A stretch of 64,000 bases of DNA from the NCBI GenBank assembly GCA_963781265.1, contig CAWAFH010000001.1:1-64000 (forward strand), read 5' to 3'. Origin of the DNA: WHSW01 sp963781265 (GTDB lineage Bacteria > Actinomycetota > Thermoleophilia > Solirubrobacterales > 70-9). Both the position numbers and the translations under genes were made by a program. Shown piece by piece: positions 61,095 through 64,000 of this stretch; the first letter of the stretch is position 1; every line of letters starts with the position of its first letter. Under the pieces are notes generated by a model. The model was not told the DNA's origin. It ran no database searches and saw only the letters and a program-made list of their open reading frames with translations.

Positions 61095-61907
61095 GTGCCC
61101 GAGGCCGCCGACGCCCCCGGCCTCAGCCTCGCTCGCGCGGTGGCGCTGGGAATCGTCCAGGGCCCGACCGAGCTGCTACCGATCTCCAGCTCCGCGCACC
61201 TGTCGCTGATGCCGTGGTTCGCCGGCTGGCGCTGGGAGGAGCTCGACCCGGAGGCGCGCAAGAGCTTCGAGGTCGCCCTGCACGCCGGCACCGCCGCCGC
61301 CCTGCTGATCGGCCAGCGGCGCGCGATCGCCGCAGAGATCGCAGCCTTCGACCGCCGCCGCGCCGCGGTGGTCGCGCTCTCGTTCGTCCCGCCGGCGCTC
61401 GCCGGCTATACGCTCGAGCGACCGATCGAGGGGCGGCTCGGCGGGCCGCGGACGATCGCCGCAGGGCTGGTGCTCGGCGCGGTCGGGATGCTGGTCGCCG
61501 ACACGAGGCCCCAGGATCGCGGCCCCGGGGACGCCGGCCCGGCCGACGGGCTGGCGCTCGGGCTCGCCCAGGCCGCGGCGCTCATTCCCGGGGTGTCGCG
61601 CAACGGCGCCACGCTGACCGCCGCGCGAGCGCGGCGCTTCGACCGCGAGCACGCGAACCTGCTGTCGCGCACCGTGGCGCTGCCGGTGATCGTCGGCGCG
61701 ACGGCGCTCAAGGGCGCGCGCCTGCGACGGCGCGGGGCTTCACCGCGACTGCGGCAGGCGATCGCCGCCGGGATCGGCGCCTCGTTCGTGTCGACCCTCG
61801 CCTCGCAGCGACTGATCGGCCTGGTCGAGCGCGACCGCGCCCTCTGGCCGTACGCCGCCTACCGGGTCGGCCTCGCGACCGCCGTCGCGGTCAGAATGAG
61901 GCGATGA
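61095..61907 (+). CDS. uppP: Undecaprenyl-diphosphatase
   Basis: A 270-residue membrane phosphatase with the UppP/BacA motifs: GIVQGPTELLPISSSAHLSL (Glu, Ser, His of site 1) and IPGVSRNGATLTAA (Arg of site 2). It removes a phosphate from undecaprenyl diphosphate at the outer face, returning the carrier for cell-wall and polysaccharide synthesis; it can also give bacitracin tolerance. GTG start; stop overlaps the purM start as ATGA. Confidence 0.92.
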   Translation: MPEAADAPGLSLARAVALGIVQGPTELLPISSSAHLSLMPWFAGWRWEELDPEARKSFEVALHAGTAAALLIGQRRAIAAEIAAFDRRRAAVVALSFVPPALAGYTLERPIEGRLGGPRTIAAGLVLGAVGMLVADTRPQDRGPGDAGPADGLALGLAQAAALIPGVSRNGATLTAARARRFDREHANLLSRTVALPVIVGATALKGARLRRRGASPRLRQAIAAGIGASFVSTLASQRLIGLVERDRALWPYAAYRVGLATAVAVRMRR

Positions 61908-62908
61908 GCGACACGGACGCGTACGCACACGCGGGGGTCAGCCAGCGAGCCGCCGACAGCGCGGTCGAGGCGCTGGTCCGCAGCCTGAAGCTGATCGAGA
62001 CGGGCAAGCCGTCGCGCGTCGTGCCGCTGCCGAACCACTACGCGAGCGTCCTGCGGATCGATGAGCACACGGGGGTCGCGTTCGGCACCGACGGCGTCGG
62101 TACCAAGATGATCGTCGCCGAGCGGCTCGGCGACTTCACCACGATCGGCATCGACTGCATCGCGATGAACGTCAACGACCTGATCTGCGTCGGGGCCGAG
62201 CCGATCGCCATGCTCGACTTCATCCTCTGCCGCGACGCGGACCCGGAGGTCTGCGGGGCGATCGGCGCCGGGCTGCGCAAGGGGGCCGAGCGCGCCGGGA
62301 TCGAGATCCCCGGCGGCGAGATCGCTCAGGTGGGCGACATCGTCTCGGGGGTCGAGCTGACCGGGAGCGCGATCGGGCTCGTCGCCCTCGACGCGATCGT
62401 CGACGGCGGCGGCGCCGAGCCGGGCGACGCGCTGATCGGCCTGCCCTCCTCGGGCCTGCACTCGAACGGCTACACGCTCGCTCGCCGCGCGCTGCGCCAG
62501 GTGCCGCTCGACGACGACCGGCTCGGGCGCCCGCTGGGCGAGATCCTGATCGCGCCCACAGAGATCTACGTGCCGGCGATCCTCGAGCTGCTCCGGTCCG
62601 GCCTCGACGTTCGCGGCCTCGCGCACATCACCGGCGACGGGCTCAACAACCTGACCAGGCTCGCGGCCCCCGTCGGGTTCGAGATCTCCGATCCGCTGGC
62701 GGTACCGGCGGTTTTCGGGCTGATCGCGGAGCTCGGCGACGTCTCGGAGGAGGAGATGTACGAGGTCTTCAACATGGGCTGCGGGTTCGTCTGCGCGATC
62801 GCCGACGCCGACGCCGACGCCGCGCTGGAGCTGCTGCGCGGCCACTACCCGGCCGCGCAGCGGATCGGGACGGTCACCGACCGCGACGGCGTGGTCGAGC
62901 GCGCCTAG
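61904..62908 (+). CDS. purM: Phosphoribosylformylglycinamidine cyclo-ligase
   Basis: A 334-residue ATP-dependent enzyme of purine synthesis (FGAM to AIR). Signature blocks: VAFGTDGVGTKMIVAERLG, IGIDCIAMNVNDLICVGAEP, GDIVSGVELTGSAIGLV, GLPSSGLHSNGYTLARR, RGLAHITGDGLNNLTRLA. An acidic ADADADAD repeat lies near the C-terminus, outside the active site. ATGA overlap with uppP is unusual company for a purine gene and implies shared transcription. Its stop shares CTAG with the convergent regulator. Confidence 0.95.
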   Translation: MSDTDAYAHAGVSQRAADSAVEALVRSLKLIETGKPSRVVPLPNHYASVLRIDEHTGVAFGTDGVGTKMIVAERLGDFTTIGIDCIAMNVNDLICVGAEPIAMLDFILCRDADPEVCGAIGAGLRKGAERAGIEIPGGEIAQVGDIVSGVELTGSAIGLVALDAIVDGGGAEPGDALIGLPSSGLHSNGYTLARRALRQVPLDDDRLGRPLGEILIAPTEIYVPAILELLRSGLDVRGLAHITGDGLNNLTRLAAPVGFEISDPLAVPAVFGLIAELGDVSEEEMYEVFNMGCGFVCAIADADADAALELLRGHYPAAQRIGTVTDRDGVVERA

Positions 62909-63891
62909 CCGGTTTCGTTGAGATCCGGCCCTGCGCCGATCGAGAACGTGCGCCGGTACGCCGTCGGCGTGGTCTTGGTCGCGCGGCGGAAGTGCTCGCG
63001 CAGCGAGGGGGCCGAGCCGAACCCGGCCCGTGACGCGACCTGCTCGATCGGCAGGTCGGTGTGCTCGAGCAGCCGTCGCGCCTCGAGCACCCGCTGTGCG
63101 TGCAGCCACTTGAGCGGCGTCGTCCCCGTCTCGGCGACGAAGCGGCGCGCGAAGGTGCGGGGACTCACCCCCGCGCGCTCGGCGAGCGTGGCGACGTCGA
63201 GCGGCTCGGTCAGACGGTCGAGGGCCCAGGCGCGCACCGGCTCCAGCGAGCCGGCCCCTCGATCGGCCGGCAGGGGGCGCTCGATGAACTGCGCCTGACC
63301 GCCGTCGCGGTGCGGCGAGGCGACCATCGCGCGTGCGACCTGGGCGCCCATCCGCTCGCCGTGGTCGCGGCGTACCAGGTGCAGGCAGAGGTCGATCCCC
63401 GCCGAGAGGCCGGCCGACGTGAGCACCTCGCCCTCGTCGACGTACAGGGTCCCGGGCTCGACCTCGATCCGAGGGAAGCGATCGGAGAGCAGGTCGGCCC
63501 AGAACCAGTGGGTGGTGGCCCGGCGGCCGTCGAGCAGGCCGGCGTGGGCAAGGGCGAAGGCGCCGGTGCAGATCGAGGCGACCCGGGCGCCGCGGTCGGC
63601 GGCGGCCCGCAGGGCCGCGATCGCTGCCCCCGGCGGCGGGTCGACGACGTCCCGGTAGCCCGGGACGATCACGGTGTCAGCGGCCGCGAGCTCCTCGAGG
63701 CCGGCTACGCCGGCGATCGAGAATCCGGTCGTGGTGGGCGTCGCGCCGACGCGGGAAGCGCAGACGGCGAACTCGTACAGCGGCCCGTCGCTCGTCCAGG
63801 CCAGCGAGAAGACCTCCGCCGGGGTCGAGAGGTCGAAGGCGACCACCCGCCCGAGGCAGAGCGCGACGACGCGGTGAGGCTTCGTGGCCAT
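62905..63891 (-). CDS. GlxA-family transcriptional regulator (DJ-1/PfpI plus AraC)
   Basis: A 328-residue regulator. Residues 1-175 form a DJ-1/PfpI-like domain with the nucleophile elbow ASICTGAFALAHAG (Cys) and HWFWADLL. Residues 220-320 are an AraC double helix-turn-helix (LDVATLAERAGVSPRTFARRF ... EQVASRAGFGSAPSLREHFRR). It may sense an aldehyde or methyl compound, as GlxA-type regulators do. It is divergent from a DJ-1/PfpI gene, its probable target. The ATG at 63891 gives the usual start. Confidence 0.88.
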   Translation of the reverse strand: MATKPHRVVALCLGRVVAFDLSTPAEVFSLAWTSDGPLYEFAVCASRVGATPTTTGFSIAGVAGLEELAAADTVIVPGYRDVVDPPPGAAIAALRAAADRGARVASICTGAFALAHAGLLDGRRATTHWFWADLLSDRFPRIEVEPGTLYVDEGEVLTSAGLSAGIDLCLHLVRRDHGERMGAQVARAMVASPHRDGGQAQFIERPLPADRGAGSLEPVRAWALDRLTEPLDVATLAERAGVSPRTFARRFVAETGTTPLKWLHAQRVLEARRLLEHTDLPIEQVASRAGFGSAPSLREHFRRATKTTPTAYRRTFSIGAGPDLNETG

Positions 63892-63962
63892 TGGCAGGAA
63901 TCTAGCGTAGATGGGCATTTCTGCCTCTTGTCGCCGCCGCCCAAGCCCGCGAAGATCGACCG

Positions 63963-64000
63963 ATGAAGATCGCCATCCTCGTTTTCGACAAGTTGACGGC
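63963..64000 (+). CDS. DJ-1/PfpI-family protein, partial
   Basis: The first 12 residues, MKIAILVFDKLT, match the start of DJ-1/PfpI or glutamine-amidotransferase-like proteins that are typically encoded next to GlxA regulators. The gene runs off the window end, so the rest is unseen. Divergent from the GlxA gene with 71 bases between starts. Confidence 0.6.
   Translation, partial: MKIAILVFDKLT

Noticed and set aside
62800..62830. Ala-Asp repeat in PurM as a sign of frameshift or insertion
   Set aside because: The GCCGACGCC-type repeat is in frame, near the C-terminus, and the flanking family sequence is intact.

Overview
The window is high-GC DNA with short intergenic gaps, many GTG starts, many 4-base GTGA/ATGA start-stop overlaps and strong GGAGG ribosome sites. 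The gene content fits an actinobacterium, most likely Thermoleophilia/Solirubrobacterales: a WS/DGAT wax-ester/triacylglycerol synthase, BTAD regulator, DUF1918, DUF4383 and DUF3105 proteins, two small membrane proteins with an FDWGDA motif, and a lipid-linked exopolysaccharide locus. The taxon is an inference from gene families, not from a marker gene.

Positions 1-19,000 are an accessory region. It begins with a frameshifted, truncated gamma-glutamyltransferase, a small secreted protein and a frameshifted LuxR/AAA regulator. It then carries a repeat system: three copies of a 70-base module (8-base inverted repeat plus four ATCC repeats at 10-base spacing) at 1078, 4627 and 10460, and direct copies of the 3' part of a tRNA gene (best fit tRNA-Ala) at 4769, 10597 and 11478, with a possible fourth trace at 18737. 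Between the copies lie cargo genes: a BTAD regulator fused to universal-stress-like domains, a substrate-binding lipoprotein, a transmembrane Ser/Thr kinase with an extracellular propeller, a small FDWGDA membrane protein, an hsdM-like 5' fragment and a 5'-truncated Bax-inhibitor gene. No integrase is visible. This looks like a decayed serial-integration or cassette array at a tRNA 3' end, and it is the most unusual thing in the window.

Positions 11,700-26,000 hold mixed metabolic and stress genes: WS/DGAT, DegV, a GerW/YtfJ protein with a coupled 24-codon upstream frame, a RibD-like reductase, GNAT, UspA, SnoaL-like, VOC, DUF1918, a large LuxR/AAA regulator, a berberine-bridge-type FAD oxidase and a secreted CALB-like lipase. 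Positions 26,000-31,900 are one minus-strand operon: MoxR ATPase, DUF58, TgpA-like transglutaminase, VOC and an AlkZ-like DNA glycosylase. Positions 32,200-45,300 carry an orphan peptide-binding lipoprotein, an ArsR-type regulator, an MprAB-like two-component pair whose response regulator is frameshifted, a CDP-alcohol phosphatidyltransferase, an ArsR/DUF2892/MMPL unit, an SDR, an orphan Mla-type ATPase, MetF, a hydrolase and a DUF3105 protein.

Positions 45,400-60,400 are a cell-envelope/exopolysaccharide locus: an amidase, a FemAB-like protein, an initiating sugar phosphotransferase, glycosyltransferases, a Wzx-like flippase, a Wzy-like polymerase, two LytR_C proteins and a PglF/CapD-type dehydratase. 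The end of the window has DedA, undecaprenyl-diphosphatase, PurM and a GlxA-type regulator divergent from a DJ-1/PfpI gene cut by the window edge. Three otherwise intact genes contain single-base frameshifts, each a net gain of one base in a short run. Either they are pseudogenes or the assembly carries indel errors; the sequence alone cannot decide.
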